From assembly GCA_023101885.1 (NCBI GenBank), contig JALPQD010000143.1, positions 3,038,001-3,102,000 on the forward strand: a stretch of 64,000 bases of DNA, given 5' to 3'. This document shows positions 45,830 to 57,854 of the stretch, piece after piece. This stretch comes from Typhlomys cinereus (Eukaryota; Chordata; Mammalia; Rodentia; Platacanthomyidae). The notes beneath the pieces are model-generated. The model did not search any database and was not told the origin of the DNA. It saw only the letters and a program-made list of their open reading frames with translations. How positions within the stretch are numbered: the stretch's first letter is position 1; every line of letters starts with the position of its first letter. Position numbers and translations under genes: made by a program.

Positions 45830-46849
45830 GTAAGGCTTTCCTTTTTCTTGCTTATTAGCCGTAGTGCAGAATCTGCGCGCCTTCACTTTTGTGAGGCTAC
45901 TAAAAGGAGATGTTTTATAGAATTCCAGAGCATTTTGCTCATTTTTCATCTGCAGATATATTGAATTTGCATCCTTACTGCTCTTCATAATTAGATACAG
46001 ATTTTTTAGGGTTAAAGAATTCATTCTATAGCCTTATTTTCTTAGTTAACCCAATAAGAGAAAAGTTCTGTCTATATTAAGTTTGTTTACTTTTAGTAAA
46101 GAAAAGTTTTTCTGTGTATCCTGTTCTATTGAGTATCACATTTCACCCAAATGTCCAGACATCCCTATGCATATCCTCAGATCTTGTCTAAACTTGTAAT
46201 TCTGGAGTTCATCTCCTTGCAGCTCTACACTTTCCAGTACCTTGTTCAGGCTGTCATATTAAGTCTTCTTTTTTATTGATGGATAATACCTTAGTACTTG
46301 GTTGGCTTTCCCCCACTTACCAGTTAGTTATATAGACAGCCTTTATACTAGCAGAAGAGTTATCAGTATAAAAATACTCAGCTTACTACCACCTCTTACT
46401 ACTGCTGTAACACTGGTTCCTAAGCCTACTTGATCACAGAATCTCCAGGGTCCATCCCCAGGGATTTATACTAGGTCAGGGAACTGTTTTCTGAATAAAG
46501 ATTCAGCTAGTCTGATGCAACATATTTGGAAACCTCTATTGAAGAGAATGATTGCCCTATAAAGTAAATGTCTTTAAATATTAAACTCAGCTCATCCATC
46601 TTTCCAGTGTCAGGTTTATGGGTGAATGACTAAAATGTCTATCAGCAAGCATTTTGTGATGCTTTACATGTGCAAGCATTGTTCCAAGTGTTTTATAACT
46701 GTTTACTCATTTAATGTTAACAGCATTCAGGGAAAATAGTATTGACATTATTAAATAATTTGCCTAGTGTTACTCAAGAACTATGTTTTTTTTAAAAAAA
46801 AAAAGCTTCTCAATTCTAATCCTATCTCAAGCATTTCATAGGTACATAC

Positions 46850-46904
<55 letters not shown>

Positions 46905-47159
46905 AGAGAGAGAGAGAGAGAGAGAAACTGTTTGGGATAAGGTATATAAACACTCTGTACTTTGACTTTTCCTTCTAAGAAGTGGGGATTATAATATCTA
47001 TTGTGAGGATTGAGTTAGCACATGCAAAAAAAAAAAATAGCACCAGATCATTCATAATCATTTAGTTAATAATTTTCTCAAGATAACAGGGTACAATTAG
47101 TACAACATGTGTAGACTATGATGAAACTACCTTCTAACTATAGTTGTTATTTTTTTTAG
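45830..47159 (+). other. Mycbp2: Intron 20 of window
   Basis: Mostly unique AT-rich sequence. It has a compound (TA)n(GA)n microsatellite at 46855-46924. Confidence 0.8.
46855..46924 (+). repeat. Compound (TA)n(GA)n microsatellite
   Basis: About 24 TA units pass directly into about 11 GA units. It is intronic and likely to be polymorphic. Confidence 0.97.
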
Positions 47160-47260
47160 CTGATGACATTCCAGAACTGCTTAGTTCTTCCAGTCTGTTT
47201 TCCATGCTGCTTCCCCTTATTATAGCCTACATAGGACCAGTAGCTGCTGCGATTCCAAAG
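47160..47260 (+). CDS. Mycbp2: Mycbp2 exon 21 of window
   Basis: Encodes window residues 1020-1053: DDIPELLSSSSLFSMLLPLI is close to the reading (here LSSSSLFSML as LSSSS/L), followed by IAYIGPVAAAIPK. It is a hydrophobic helical segment of a cytosolic protein, not a membrane anchor as far as the family is known. The acceptor is tttttttag and the donor gtgtgt, which is G at +3. Confidence 0.93.
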
Positions 47261-48191
47261 GTGTGTGATTTATTTCTATCCCTTTGACTCTTTTGCAGTA
47301 TTTATCACTTTTTAAACTTTGTCTCTTCTTTAGAGATACATTAGTCCTTGAGGTACCAGGTAATAAGCAGAGATAAAGTACATGAAAAGGTTCAAGTTAT
47401 TAGTCAAACATCTCTGTTCTTTGTTCTGTTACATGAATTATTATACATGTTGGCTTTTCATATGAAAATGTGTGAATGGGAAAATCATTTCAGAAATATG
47501 AAATATAAAAACAATCAATAGGGGCTGGAGAGATGGCTCAGGGGTTAGTCTGCCTCATAACAGATGAGTTCGGATCTCAGGTCCCAAATAAAAATGCCAG
47601 GTGGAAAAAGGTGATGGCCTGTTCTTCTGGCCCTGGTGGGTGGAGCCTGGGAAATCACAGAGTAAAGCAAAAAGGAGGTAGAAGCAGTCCAGGATGAGTC
47701 TGGAAGTCATCCTTGATCCTTCACAGGGAAAACAGTGCCCTCTGATATATACATACATACAACAAATAAAGATCCTATTTTTTTAAAAAAAATTAACAGT
47801 TTTTTCTTTATAAACTCAAAGCCAAATCTCCATCTTAAATAGATATAAATAATATATAAATAGATATAAGTAGCAATAGAAAAGGAATGTTTTTAATATT
47901 GAATATGGAACAAATCATAAACTGTTGGGTGTGTAGCATAATTAAATATTTTTAAAGTTTACTGTAGATCAGCAGAAAAGGAGAACTTTTAAATATAGGT
48001 TATTTTTATATAACACCTAAGATAAGACCTTTTGTCCATTAATACTTTTAAAAAGATTTGGATGGAAATTGTTACTTACAAAGATTCCAGCAATATAGTA
48101 TTATAAGGATTCCAGCAATATAGTTCATAATTTTAAAATTTTTTTCACCTTTATATCTCATTTAATCATGTTTGTATTTTGTACCTACTAG
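47261..48191 (+). other. Mycbp2: Intron 21 of window
   Basis: Holds one B2-like SINE (47521-47785). A 17-bp direct repeat, 'gattccagcaatatagt', occurs at about 48083 and 48107. Confidence 0.85.
47521..47785 (+). mobile_element. B2-like SINE, older copy
   Basis: Head 'ggggctggagagatggctca', 'gatgagttcggatctcaggt', 'ctggccctggtgggtggagc', ending 'catacatacaacaaataaag'. No target duplication is recognisable. Confidence 0.88.
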
Positions 48192-48410
48192 GTTGCTGTA
48201 GAAGTGTTTGGGCTTGTCCAACAATTGCTTCCTTCAGTTGCCATTTTGAATCAGAAGTATGCACCCCCTGCATTCAATCCTAATCAATCAACTGATAGCA
48301 CAACAGGAAACCAGCCTGAACAAGGTCTCTCGGCTTGTACAACTTCTAATCACTATGCTGTCATAGAAAGTGAGCATCCATATAAGCCTGCCTGTGTGAT
48401 GCACTACAAG
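48192..48410 (+). CDS. Mycbp2: Mycbp2 exon 22 of window
   Basis: Encodes window residues 1054-1126: VAVEVFGLVQQLLPSVAILN, then QSTDSTTGNQPEQGLSACTT, SNHYAVIESEHPYKPACVMH, YK. A helix is followed by a disordered Ser/Thr/Asn/Gln-rich loop and then the first strand of a beta domain. Both borders are phase 0. The acceptor is gtacctactag and the donor gtagga. Confidence 0.97.
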
Positions 48411-48554
48411 GTAGGATCTGACTCTTGGTGAGAATTCAAATCTGAAACATGATCTGAGATTATCTGATGATATTTAAAAGAATACTTTGTACTCTTCCGT
48501 AGTACTTAAGTATAGAGAACCCATGAGTTTTAGGCACTATCAAATACACAAAAA

Positions 48555-48686
48555 GCTTGAAGACAGAAGGCAAAGTCTGTGAAACCCCAAAGCAGACGAA
48601 TAAGGAAAGAGAGTAATCTAGGATGGTTCCTTAAGTCATCCATGGGTCTCGACAGGCAAACAGAAGATGCTGTCTTGCGCATACAT

Positions 48687-48717
<31 letters not shown>

Positions 48718-48728
48718 AAAAAAAAAAA
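48555..48728 (+). mobile_element. B2-like SINE, 5'-truncated
   Basis: Starts within the body ('gaagacagaaggcaaagtct'), passes 'gaccaataag'-type sequence ('agacgaataaggaaagagag') and 'tccatgggtctcgacaggca', and ends in a CA run (48687-48713) and an A-rich tail. Confidence 0.7.
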
Positions 48729-48754
48729 GTCTTAAAATTTTATGACCACATTTT

Positions 48755-49030
48755 TTTTTTGTGCATAAATTGTATGTATACATGGGAGCAGAAGCCTAAA
48801 GACAACTACAGTCGTCATTGATCAGAAGTTCTCCACTTTTTATGACAAGGTCTTTCATTGAAATGGAAGTTAAATTTCAAATAGGCTGGACTGACCTACC
48901 ACCCCAGTGCTAGGATTAAAAACCTGACGTACTATGGCCAGTTTTTTGTCTATTTGGATGTTAGAGATTAAACTCAGGTTCTTGTGCTTATAAAGCAAAC
49001 ACTTTACTTATTGAGCAGTCTCCCCAGTCC
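48755..49030 (-). mobile_element. RSINE1-like SINE, minus strand
   Basis: In + sense a GT-rich start, 'ggctggactgacctaccacc', 'ccagtgctaggattaaaaac', and the reversed head 'ttgagcagtctccccagtcc'. Confidence 0.65.
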
Positions 49031-50456
49031 ATAGAGCATCCATAATTTTTAAACTGACATTATTTGTACCATATCTTGAACTCAGAAAACTTATATGCCT
49101 AGTGTAGAATTTAAGATAATTTAGTAGGTATATTATAAAATAAATAAGTAAACATGTAAAATTTAAGATTGTTATTACAGTATTTAAAAACACTTTATTT
49201 TATAGTGTAAATTAATGAGGAAGATTCATGTACTTTAACAATTATGTGTGCTTATATAATCTTTGTTAGAAATACTAAATATGCACAATTTGACATGATA
49301 GTATAATAATACATCATTTAACCCTTACTCTAGATTCACTTATCTTAAACTCTTATACCAATTTCACTTATTCTCCACCTACTTCCCCCCTTTGGATTAT
49401 TGTAAAACACATTCATGATATTTTCTTGCGCATATTTCTAAAATGTATTGACTCTTTGGCATAGCCAGTTATCACATATCAAAATGAATAATGCTGGTTC
49501 TGCATTGGTGGTATATTGTTAAGCATAGCTGCCTTCTAAAATGAATAATCCTTAATACTCAAATACCATGCACATCTAAATGTTTTTGAGTTAGAATACA
49601 AATAACATAAATACATTGATCACTTAAGTTTCTTAAGTCCCTTTTAAAACCTTTCAAACCTGTATATCTTCTCCAATCCTCTGTCTTTTTGGTTTCTTTG
49701 ACTTTTAGTTATTAAACATGCTAATTCCTGTATCTGTTAGATGAGTGTCTTCAGTTTACTAAATCTTTTAGACACCCCTTTACAGTCATCCCTTGTCACC
49801 CTGTTCTCTGCAATGACACAATATTAGTCTTATTTTAAATATTTTCTGTCTCAGCTCTGGAACCAGCCATTAAAAGGGGAGTGAGAGGTGCCTGCCTGGT
49901 TCCTTTCACACATGCATATTGATAAACATACATACTGTATGTAAATTCACAAGTGTACCTACATAGTTTTTAAGTGATAATGTAGCTCATGGGTTTTATT
50001 AATGATACTAATTTCAAAGTAAGGACAACTAAATTTTTTTTCATACACATCTAGAGTCCCTGTTCTGTCATTGGGAATATTAAAATAAATAAAATGAGTA
50101 TGCAGAGATTATGTTATTCTTAAGATGTGAAATTGCTATGTTTTAAGGTAAATTGAAGTTATAAGGTACTGTTTTAAAGTAACTTCTATCTGTACTTGTG
50201 ATAATGTACTAATTTTATATGCATTTGAGTCATTTCTTTCATTTTAAATTTTAGGTATTGGAATTAAACTGGATTTTCTAATTATTCAAATAATTACATA
50301 ATCCCAGAGGAAAATTATGAAACATTTATCTATACTCCCTTCCACCTTTATTTTAGTTGCATATTTTAGTTGTATCATTCATTAATAGCACATACACATG
50401 TAATGAAATACACAACAGAGGTGTGCCGTGTATTTATGTCCTCGTGTTCTTTTCAG

Positions 50457-50682
50457 GTGACATTCCCAGAGTGTGTTCGGTGGATAACAATTGAATTTGA
50501 CCCTCAGTGTGGTACTGCCCAGTCAGAAGATGTGCTCCGTTTGTTGATCCCTATCAGAACAGTTCAGAATTCGGGATATGGACCAAAATTGACATCTGTT
50601 CATGAAAATCTTAATTCGTGGATAGAATTAAAGAAATTTTCAGGGTCTTCTGGGTGGCCTACTATGATCTTAGTGTTGCCAG
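50457..50682 (+). CDS. Mycbp2: Mycbp2 exon 23 of window (beta-sandwich-like)
   Basis: Encodes window residues 1127-1202: VTFPECVRWITIEFDPQCGT, AQSEDVLRLLIPIRTVQNSG, then WIELKKFSGSSGWPTMILVL. 'V-x-x-x-x-I-x-F-D-P-x-C-x-T-x-x-x-x-D-x-L-x-L' also occurs in other giant ligase-type proteins such as ZZEF1 and HECTD4, which suggests a CUB-like or similar fold (inference). The acceptor is tgttcttttcag and the donor gtaagt. Confidence 0.97.
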
Positions 50683-51535
50683 GTAAGTTTTCTTTTCCAT
50701 TTCATGAGATAAAAAGGACACATGTATGTACGTATGTATATGAAAGAGAACATTATTAAAGGTATTCATTTAGTTCTAAGAGGACATTAATGATATTAAG
50801 TAAAGGAATAAATAAGATGGGCTGGAGAAAGGGTAGAACATGATCTGAATTTCAAATTCAGATGGTTTCAGATTTTGTGAGGGAGGTGGAGTGTTAACAC
50901 TGGAGTGGCTTTCTGTCAAGTCAGGACCAAAGTAGAAATAATTGTCTTTCATTTCACCCAATGAATGGTAAAGTTTCAAAACTAAGGAGTCCTTTTGAGG
51001 AGGGGGAAAGAATAAGTAAGTGAATACAGTTATTTCTGTTACTCATTTCTTCCTTTGAAAGAAGGGTTTTAAAACCTGTCTCTGTGATAACTTTTTAAGT
51101 AGTAAACCTAATTACTGTTTTAGATATAATAGCCTTAATGAATTGAGAAATTTCTTCTTTTAACCCACCTTTGTTTGATTTGTTAAGAGATCAGAAAAAG
51201 CCAAAAGCCAAGGTGGATCATACTAGATTCAGACAGAAAAGCCTAGCCTAGTTACCTCAGTAACTGACAGGTCATTGATAGATACTTATGTTACTTAAGA
51301 TAGGGTATTTCATTAAAGTTAATGTGTTACAAGGAAAAATAGCAGCCATTCACTCACCAGAATTCTAATGTTGTTAATCTTGCTTTTAGCATGAGTTCTT
51401 CCCGTAAATATGTAATTCTTCTTCCTCAAAAAGGTCTCTTTCAGTTTTTGTATCTAATTTGTATTGTAGACTTATAGTGATAGAATAAAAATTATGAAAT
51501 TTTCATTAGCCTTTTCAGATTTTCGCCTTAATATT

Positions 51536-51596
<61 letters not shown>

Positions 51597-51629
51597 GACT
51601 TATGCTCTTTTCTCTTTTTTATTTTTAAG
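50683..51629 (+). other. Mycbp2: Intron 23 of window
   Basis: Unique-looking sequence followed by a pure CT microsatellite (51541-51590) just before the acceptor of exon 24. A good branch-point candidate, ctgac with its A at 51598, lies between them. Confidence 0.85.
51541..51590 (+). repeat. (CT)25 microsatellite next to a splice acceptor
   Basis: 25 uninterrupted CT units end 39 bp before exon 24, and 8 bp before the A of the likely branch site (ttctctgact, A at 51598). Confidence 0.97.
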
Positions 51630-51748
51630 GAAACGAGGCCCTTTTTTCATTGGAAACTGCTTCAGATTATGTAAAAGATGACAAAGCTTCCTTCTATGGT
51701 TTTAAGTGTTTTGCAATTGGATATGAATTTAGCCCTGGCCCTGATGAG
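51630..51748 (+). CDS. Mycbp2: Mycbp2 exon 24 of window (beta-sandwich-like)
   Basis: Encodes window residues 1202-1241: NEALFSLETASDYVKDDKAS, FYGFKCFAIGYEFSPGPDE. 'F-x-x-E-T-A-x-D-Y-x-x-x-x-x-x-x-x-G-F-x-C-x-x-x-G-Y' completes the domain begun in exon 23. The acceptor is tatttttaag and the donor gtgaga. Confidence 0.97.
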
Positions 51749-52300
51749 GTGAGAAGAGACTCTCTCTCTATTCCATTAAGTACAATTGTGTGTTCAAGGG
51801 TTCTTATTGACTTAAATTGCCTTATTGACCTTATTCTAAAAGTCTTTAAATCATTTTTAATTAGCAAGTTTTAATGCAAAATACCTTGTAGCTTAACTAT
51901 GTATAGAAATTTTTCACTACTTTTAATACATGCAGATGTTCGAGTGTGTACAACATGGTCCACAGAAATGAAATATAACTATCTTCCCTGAAGTGGCTCA
52001 AATGACTATATTTTCTCAGTAAATAATAGACTTTGATTTCATGAAAGGGCTAACTTGTTATGACTTTTAAGACATTCACTAAAATAAAACTAAAATAGTA
52101 CATTTTCTAACTGGACAGTGAATGAAGATGTGAACCCAAATCTAAAGATGTGGCATGATATTAAATCTCTTTTACTCTCAACTTTTAGCTCTAATGCATG
52201 CTTCTTTCTAGTTTCAATGATCACACTTAAATTTGAATTGCATTTTTAATAACTCATTCGGATGTTTTCTTAAAGCAGCAAATTTTATGCAATTCTGTAG
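51749..52300 (+). other. Mycbp2: Intron 24 of window
   Basis: 552 bp of AT-rich sequence with no repeat or other signal that I recognise. Confidence 0.85.
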
Positions 52301-52388
52301 GGAGTTATTCAGTTGGAAAAAGAATTAGCCAATCTTGGAGGAGTTTGTGCAGCAGCTTTGATGAAGAAGGACCTAGCACTTCCAATTG
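52301..52388 (+). CDS. Mycbp2: Mycbp2 exon 25 of window
   Basis: Encodes window residues 1242-1271: GVIQLEKELANLGGVCAAAL, MKKDLALPI. It is a helix (LEKELANLGGVCAAALMKK). The acceptor is gcaattctgtag and the donor gtaagt. It ends one base into the codon completed by either of the two acceptors of exon 26. Confidence 0.96.
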
Positions 52389-53514
52389 GTAAGTATTGTT
52401 AAGTACTGGGTGTTTGTTACTTCAAAGGAAGTTTAGAGAGTAAAAACATGTTTATTATACAACTTACTAAGATGTGTTTTCAACATCACTTCTATAACCA
52501 CATATACTCACAAGTACTGATCCTTAATATCTGATAGGCTTGAGCTTGTTTAAATGTGTACTAAAGTGTATCCTAAAATCTTTTTAATTTTCTCAAGCCC
52601 ACATATTTGTATATCTTCCTTATGTGTGTGTTTGTGCAACCACACATAAGCTACTTATGCATGAACCAGTTGCCCAGCCACATGCTAATATAGGTAACAT
52701 TTATTAAACTCAGTGGATCATACACACAGAATAAAGCATGAAAAAGTAAAAAAAGAACATAAAAAAATAACTACCTTAAGATTGCGACTAAGATTACCAA
52801 AATTTCAGAGACCATCAGAATAGGAAAAAGAGATAACCAATAAAGGAGGAGAAAAAACAGAAAAGTAAATATTCATAAAACTTTTATATGCTACTACAGA
52901 GTTACTTAAAATCTATCTTTGCATTAGAAGGCTTCAGTATTTATTGTTATACTCAATAAGCAATAATTTAGAAAAGGAGAGAAATACAGGCCTTTCAGAG
53001 TATGTTAACAATGTAATGTGAAGAACAGAAACCAGGTTGAATAGAGAGGCATTTTCATGTGAAATAGAACAGAGGAGAGGCAGTTGAAAGAAATGGCATT
53101 ATTTTATTGTGGTGCAAATTTTTATCATGAACAAATTAGTTTATAAGCAAGATAAAAATGAAAATTTAGAATGCTAATTTAATTTTGTAATATTTATATT
53201 GTATTTTTGCAATATACTTTTTAATATTGCATTTTACAGTTTTATATTTAATAGTTGTTACTATTGCATCTCCTTCATTTATCTAATGCTCCTCAGATGT
53301 AAACCTTCCCATTCTATCCTTTAGTCTTTTCCATTATTTCTCTTTTTATTTTTCATTCCTTCTTCTGTTGATACTGTACGTTTTCAGCTTTCTCCATTTC
53401 CATGATATTCTTAATTCTACTATATTTTTTGAGAAATATACCAAAATTTTGTTGTCTTGTATTCTGCTTAATTCTGAATTAAATTGTTAACACACTTTTT
53501 AGAGGAACATTATG

Positions 53515-53675
53515 TGAACTGGTGAGATAGCTCAGTAGATAAAGCACTTTCTTTGCAAACCTGCATTGGGTCCCAAGAGACCACAAACTAGAGGGAGAGC
53601 TAACTCCTAAAAGTTGCTCTCAAACTTCTAAAATCAGACATGTACATCAGTTAATAAATAAAAATTTTGAAGATT
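53515..53675 (+). mobile_element. B3-like SINE
   Basis: Head 'aactggtgagatagctcagt', 'agagggagagctaactccta', 'agttgctctcaaacttctaa' and the tail 'ttaataaataaaaat'. This is the order of a B3-type element. Confidence 0.75.
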
Positions 53676-54282
53676 ATATGTATATACTTTTTGATTTTTT
53701 TTTTAGTACACAAAGGACTAAAAAACTGTTGAAGGAAGATTTAGCATAGCAGTCCTTCTGATTGTAAAATCTAATAGCAACCAAAATATCTGTTATTTGG
53801 ATATTTGCTTATATAGGTAAAAGACATATCCATGCACCAACAGTCTATGCAGCTGTTAGCAGTGCTGCCATAAAACCTGACAGAGAATGTTATCTAGATT
53901 ATATTAAATGAGAAAAGCCAGTTACAGAAGATCTCATTGTTGAAATCACTGTCTTCTATGTGTGTGAGTATAAGATACACACATATAAATAAGCATGTTC
54001 ACATCGTATGTTGTTCATATGTACATAGTTAAGATTTATATGTAAAGTTCCTAGAAGAATAATACATAAGACAGTGGATATCTTTGAGGACTATGGTAAT
54101 AGTAAAAAGAGAGAAGTATTTATTACATATTTCTTTCCTCTTGGAGTATTTCCTTTGAGCTTTATTATGAACATTTCATATTATTTCATGACAAATAAAA
54201 ATCAGTTAAAATATGTTTTGTATTAAGCAGTAAAGAAGAAAATAGCTCTAGGACCTTGTTACTATCCTGTTTTTTTGATTCA

Positions 54283-54475
54283 CTTTTTTTTTTTTTTTTT
54301 GAGGATTAAGGTAGTGTTTGTTAAGAGGAGAGAAAGAATGGAACTCACAGACTCCAGAGGCGGGGTTCCATGAGGGGCAGGCGCCCTGGAGGACTCGGAC
54401 TCCACATGTGGAGTGCCGTGAGGGGCAGGCACCTGGTTCACCATTTCTTCCCTAAAATAAAGCAATCTTATCAAT
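54283..54475 (-). mobile_element. Retroposed sequence of unknown origin with poly-A and internal repeat
   Basis: The run of about 18 T at 54285-54302 is the poly-A tail of a minus-strand insert. It is followed by a GC-rich part with a 40-bp direct repeat: 54350-54389 and 54398-54436 share 'gactcca' and 'tgaggggcaggc'. No AATAAA or certain target duplication is seen. It could be a processed RNA copy or part of an unknown element. Confidence 0.5.
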
Positions 54476-54970
54476 CGAACAAACTAAAAGTTCAGATTCA
54501 GAGTAATCATCTTCCTCCTTTTTCTGATTAAAAAAATACAATAAATACAAAAAGTAACACTTAACAGGTATTAAGTCATTTCTTTTAGGCTTGTCCAAGC
54601 TTTTAATATTGCAGCAGATGTCATCAAGAGTTCACAATCTTGAGTCATGCAACTGTGTTACCAAAAAAAAAAGGAAAAAAAAGACTCACTGTCTTAAGTC
54701 ACTCATAGCCGTCCAGCCCTGTGCATCCCAAGGACAGCAGGTTGGACACTCCTATTTTTGCACATCATCCAATGGATTCTCTTTAATTATTTGCTTGAAG
54801 GTGATAGCTTACATTCACACCAAAAAATACTTTATACATTTAACCATAAATTGGAATTTATCCAGAACAATTAAATCTTTTCAATCTCGGGTAGTATAAT
54901 TGTAAAAATAAATTTTTATATATAATGAAAGAGTATTAGTTTATTTTAGTAAAACTTTTCATTTTCTTAG

Positions 54971-55023
54971 CAGGTAATGAGTTGGAAGAGGATCTTGAAA
55001 TTCTTGAAGAGGCTGCGTTGCAG
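54971..55023 (+). CDS. Mycbp2: Mycbp2 exon 26 of window, smallest exon, NAGNAG acceptor
   Basis: The acceptor reads ttttcttagcag, so the exon can start at 54971 or 54974. The downstream choice gives 50 nt (GNELEEDLEILEEAALQ), window residues 1271-1287. The upstream choice adds one Ala codon before the Gly (53 nt). Both keep the frame. The segment is strongly acidic (E/D-rich helix). The 50-nt form is the one I remember from the human protein. The donor is gtattg. Confidence 0.94.
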
Positions 55024-57189
55024 GTATTGTCCCAAACATTTTAAAGATAAGTTTTTTTGTTAGTTTAGAAACAGTCTTCAGAAGATCATTCTTATATCTC
55101 TTGAACATAAGATTCCGTGATGAAGTACTTCATCCTATCATTTGCATTGTAGGACACAACTGTTGAGAGAGCCCCGTGTGAGTTCTTATTATACCATTTT
55201 TTGGGGTGTTGATACTCAAATTAGATGAAAGTACTATGGAGAAAGAAGAGAAGGATTTAAGGAAACTTTTCAGAGCTCATTGTCTCTTGAGAGTTATATT
55301 TAGTCACCTAAGAAAAGGAGGAAAAGTATTTCACAAAGGCAACTATTGGTGTATGCTTGTATTATAAATTTCAAAAGGAAGTAGCAATAGATAAGAACTA
55401 TGTAATTGGCTAGTTCAGACTGTAATAAACCTGTATTTCATACCATCATAGAGCCAGTTGGCTGTAGGCAATTGCGAACCATCAGTTGTTCGTATTATTT
55501 GCTACTTTTTTGTTTATATAAGTATTAGTTGGGCAGTACATTTGACATAGTAATGGAAATGCATGGGTGCAATATTTCAGTTGAGGTTCTGATTTACATA
55601 CATTATTTCAATCTCTATTTTGTTACTTAAAATTAAAAACTTGTATTCTGTTTTTAGTCTTTATTATTATTAGTCTTTATCTAGCTGGCAGTCACTGGTA
55701 AAATGGGAACATACGTAAGCAACATATGTAAGCAACATTTTTCATATTACAATGCCTGCTTGTCCAGTATTTTAGATTCTCGTGAGATGATTAGTTATTG
55801 GTATCAGTTTCATACTGAGGCCATCAGTAATAGGTTAATGTTGCAGCATGAAGAGGCCTGAGGGTAAAAGGTAGAATTCAAAATGGAAGAACTCACTCAT
55901 TTTGTCCATGATCTCCTGACTGAAGGGTTTCATGGATATGTAAGATTGTCCCTAAATATTTTCCAAGAGGAAGATTGTTTTCAATAGAAAATAATCCTAA
56001 AATATGCCATTTTTATCTGAAGTACCTCCTAAAGAGTACTTTTATAACCAAAAATAGAACAGTGATATTATTAGACCAAAGGACTCATACACCTATGTCT
56101 ATTTTTTCCTGATTTTGCCACATACCGAAGACTATTGAGTCCACATTAAGGAAGCACTAATTTAGAATGAGACTATATTTTGTGCTATATAGTTATGGTA
56201 GTAGTAATTCACATAGTATCTGTAAAATATTTCCTAGTTTATAGTCTCTTCAATATTTTTTCTATATTTTTATAAATTATTCTTTAAAGTTAAGGAGATT
56301 TTGCATTTTACAAACTTTGCAAAATTTGAACTTTGCAAAAATTATGTAATTTATTTAACTTGGTTAGTTAAGAAATAAGGCTGTTTTCCAGGTCTTCTGC
56401 TTCAAAGGACTAGAATTTTGCATCTCTTTCCCAAGATGAATTGATCAAATAGTAATAGAACATGCATTTTTCTTAATTTATGAAGTAGTATTTCCAAATC
56501 TTTGGCCCATTTTTTTCAGTTCAATTAATCCTCACAACAACTATGTAAATCAGAGATTTTTATCTTTATTAAGGAAAACTGAAGCTCAGCGAATTTATTT
56601 AATATTCTCAGGATCATGTGACTGAGTTGAAATTTGATCTCTGGCAATTTGCTAAGAAATATTCCCCCCCCCCCTTTTTTGACCACTTTGCTGTAGTTGT
56701 TGGGAGCTCTGGCATTCTCATTAGTGTAAAACACTCTTGGATTTTGAAAAACCACCTGTGTGTGGTAATAAAACATTAAATCTTTGTATTTTTGTATTCA
56801 AAAATATTTTTTCAAAAATTTAAAAAAGTTTATGTCCAGTATTAAGCATATTTACAGCAGTGGGTCAAGGAGCTCAGACACCATCATTTCAGAGATTATT
56901 TTGCTATCTAAGTATCACTTAGAGTAAAATGCAATTCAAAGAAAAAATATATTCCAAATTTCCTACCTTTGTGGTATACAGTTGTAGCGATGTAACATGT
57001 ATAAACACCTTCTATTTTTCAATGTGTTGTATGTAGTTTATACACATTTAATTTCACTTTTATAGCAACCACAGAGAAGGCATTATTTGTTCACCAGTTG
57101 ATACATTTTGCAGATTTGGGGGTGATAACTAACACAGAGCACACAACATTCATGTAAGGTGTCCAGAACAAGGATTTTTTTCTTGTCTT

Positions 57190-57360
57190 CTTAGCTCTAA
57201 AGATGACAGATATAGGCCAGTAATGGGTAAATGGGTCCTTGCTATACAAGCCTAAGGACCTGAATTTGATCCCCAGAAGCCACATAAAATTGGAGGACAC
57301 ATGGCAAGTATCTTCCCATGCAAACACGTTACGCACATATACCAGTAGCTAAAAGAAAGA
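57190..57360 (+). mobile_element. Decayed RSINE1/B3-type SINE
   Basis: 'tccttgctatacaagcctaa', 'ggacctgaatttgatcccca', 'gaagccacataaaattgg' and a degraded tail. The family could be either. Confidence 0.55.
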
Positions 57361-57739
57361 GATGGCAGTTTTGAAGTTACATAGCTTGTAAAATATAAAA
57401 ATTACTGTTGCATAAACTTGATTGCCCTGGAAAGTACAGCACTTTTCTATGAAATATAGTTTTATTTTCCCATTTTTCTCCAATGTAATAAAATTTAGTG
57501 AGACTTAAATACAGCCACAATGAGGCTTTCACCCACTTTTGTTCAAATAAAAGCTTGAAACCAAGACGTTATCCAAGACAGCAAATACAACTTACTCGTG
57601 ATTACTGCAAATAAGGGGAACTCACAGATGTTTCCACAACTGCTCACAGGAGTTCTGACTCTGACAAATGAGAACGTGACACAGCGAGGTGTTGTGGGAG
57701 GAAATGCACCATCTCATCTAGCATGAAGATGTCTGATAT

Positions 57740-57838
57740 CCTTCCTTCCTTCCTTCCTTCCTTCCTTCCTTCCTTCCTTCCTCCCTCCCTCCCTCCCTCC
57801 CTCCCTCCCTCCCTCCCTCCCTCCCTCCCTCCCTCCCT
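57740..57838 (+). repeat. Compound (TTCC)n(CTCC)n microsatellite
   Basis: About ten TTCC units pass into about fourteen CTCC units, giving a homopyrimidine run of about 100 bases. It abuts the GT-rich tail of the SINE at 57855. Confidence 0.97.
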
Positions 57839-57854
57839 TCCTTCCTTTTCTTTC

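Larger units (their letters stand above)
48411..50456 (+). other. Mycbp2: Intron 22 of window
   Basis: Holds a B2-like SINE end (48555-48728) and a minus-strand RSINE1-like element (48755-49030) next to each other. 49040-50450 is AT-rich and unassigned. Confidence 0.75.
52389..54973 (+). other. Mycbp2: Intron 25 of window
   Basis: Holds a B3-like SINE (53515-53675) and a minus-strand retroposed sequence with a poly-A tail (54283-54475). 52400-53500 and 53690-54280 are AT-rich and unassigned. Confidence 0.75.
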
